In this document: positions 36,087 to 36,732 of the stretch, in pieces
Layout of the letters: every line of letters starts with the position of its first letter
Numbering within the stretch: position 1 is the first letter of the stretch
Virus record (IMG/VR): IMGVR_UViG_3300009034_000121
Span: 1-36,732 of that record
Reading direction: 5' to 3' (one strand)
Length of the DNA: 36,732 nucleotides
Source: a virus
Notes under the pieces: generated by a model
What the model was told of the DNA's origin: nothing
Seen by the model: the letters and a program-made list of their open reading frames with translations, nothing else
Database searches by the model: none
Position numbers and translations under genes: made by a program

Positions 36087-36370
36087 TGGGGAAGAGATCT
36101 TGCCGCTTCTGCTTCAACTGCAAAACGCGAATGAAGCTAGTTCCTCTGAGTAAGAAGAAGAATAACAAGCGCAAGTTTAAGAACAAATATCCGGTGATCG
36201 AGGACAAACTCAACAGCCGCTTCTTTTTCAGGGAAGTCTTTTGCTCAGAGGGTATGTGGACCACGCTGGAAGGAGAAACATTCAAGTACTCTTCCTACCG
36301 CAAAATGCAAAAGGACCCTTTCACTGGCCGACTCTCCATGGCCGAGAAGTGTTTGAAGTATAATCCATGA
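36086..36370 (+). CDS. basic Cys-containing hypothetical protein
   Basis: A 94-residue protein from ATG 36086 (TAATG junction; AAAGGA about 8 nt upstream); ATG 36077 is in frame but overlaps its own ribosome site. CRFCFNCKTRM and later VFCSEGMW and KCLKY give a set of cysteines, with a lysine-rich centre (KKKNNKRKFKNKYP). Likely nucleic-acid binding. Family unknown. Confidence 0.6.
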   Translation: MGKRSCRFCFNCKTRMKLVPLSKKKNNKRKFKNKYPVIEDKLNSRFFFREVFCSEGMWTTLEGETFKYSSYRKMQKDPFTGRLSMAEKCLKYNP

Positions 36371-36450
36371 GAGGATGTGGAACACTAGAAGTAGGCTCTA
36401 GGGATGCTGAGCTGAAAGAAATGCTGCCTATGCCAAAGGAGGATAGAATA

Positions 36451-36648
36451 ATGAGAGCACGATTCATGATGGAAGACCCTGATAACATAGATGCTACTCT
36501 AAAAATTACGATGCCTTTAAAAAACTGGGTATCGTTTAGAGACGAGCTTCCAACCAAAACTCACTTGCAAAGGTACTTTAGGTCTGTTATCACGGATCTA
36601 ATCGCTCAAGCCCGAAAGGTATTCTACAGTGAACACGAAGCTGAGTAG
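36451..36648 (+). CDS. hypothetical protein
   Basis: A 65-residue product from ATG 36451, chosen because AAGGAGG (36436-36442) is ideally spaced. An in-frame ATG at 36367, coupled to the previous stop (ATGA), would give 93 residues (MRGCGTLEVGSRDAELKEML first). The core is alpha/beta ([20 protein letters not shown]) with a helical end; related short phage proteins with the WVSFRD-like motif exist but have no known function. I cannot exclude the longer form. Confidence 0.6.
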   Translation: MRARFMMEDPDNIDATLKITMPLKNWVSFRDELPTKTHLQRYFRSVITDLIAQARKVFYSEHEAE

Positions 36649-36732
36649 AAACGCTCCCTGCCCCTGTGGTAGTGGTAAGAAATACAAGAAATGCTGTCTC
36701 GATAAGCCACCAGAGATGCCCAAGATCAAGCC
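36629..36732 (+). CDS. SEC-C motif protein, truncated by window end
   Basis: Starts at GTG 36629 inside the previous gene (AAAGG about 10 nt upstream) and runs off the right edge after about 34 residues. [16 protein letters not shown] is the SEC-C zinc motif named from SecA, where CxCxxxxxxxxCC/CH binds zinc; it also occurs in many small proteins of phage and bacteria. The rest of the protein is outside the window, so no function beyond zinc binding can be read. Confidence 0.75.
   Translation, partial: MNTKLSRNAPCPCGSGKKYKKCCLDKPPEMPKIK

Overview
The window looks like about 37 kb of a tailed double-stranded DNA bacteriophage genome, most likely a metagenomic assembly. All the genes I accept lie on the + strand, packed with 4-nt ATGA, TAATG or longer overlaps. 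Many have strong AGGAGG-type ribosome sites and both clear promoters are sigma70-like, so the host is a bacterium. A lipoprotein signal, a secreted protein and an M15 peptidase with a holin do not settle the host phylum. I see no integrase, repressor or partition gene. Terminase, portal and major capsid genes are not in the window and presumably lie upstream of position 1.

Layout. (1) 1-14.6 kb, virion genes: a cysteine-rich protein with an Ig-like region, two coiled-coil or low-complexity proteins, a 1963-residue multidomain virion-like protein, several small structural proteins, a repeat-bearing tail-fibre-like protein and a LamG-like tail protein ending in KVMGVA-type repeats. (2) 14.6-17.7 kb, a sigma70 promoter with a tandem upstream repeat, small proteins, then a lysis-like group: secreted protein, M15 peptidase, structured intergenic RNA region, 3-TM holin. 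(3) 17.6-21.4 kb, an octamer tandem repeat, gp49/66-family protein, zinc ribbons, an XPD/DinG-like iron-sulfur helicase and a glycine-rich lipoprotein. (4) 21.4-22.4 kb, a second promoter nearly identical to the first, an SSB-like protein, an intrinsic terminator and an 83-nt RNA resembling the tRNA-like domain of tmRNA without its tag-coding part. (5) 22.4-30.2 kb, many very small genes (several zinc ribbons, several membrane micropeptides) around a RecB-like nuclease, a RecA-fold ATPase and an XPF/ERCC4-like nuclease. (6) 30.2-34.2 kb, a uracil-DNA-glycosylase/exonuclease/DNA polymerase A fusion and a zinc-finger metallophosphoesterase. (7) 34.1-36.7 kb, small membrane and accessory proteins, DUF3820-like and DUF3310 proteins and a truncated SEC-C protein.

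How the parts fit: the helicase, SSB-like protein, RecB-like nuclease, RecA-fold ATPase, ERCC4 nuclease, polymerase fusion and metallophosphoesterase form a self-contained replication, recombination and repair set. The two matching promoters probably start the lysis/early transcript (14.99 kb onward) and the SSB/replication transcript (21.47 kb onward). The most unusual item is the tmRNA-like RNA at 22308-22390: acceptor stem with a G3-U70 pair, encoded CCA, T arm and the tmRNA-type GGGTTCGACGG segment, but no anticodon arm and no tag reading frame.
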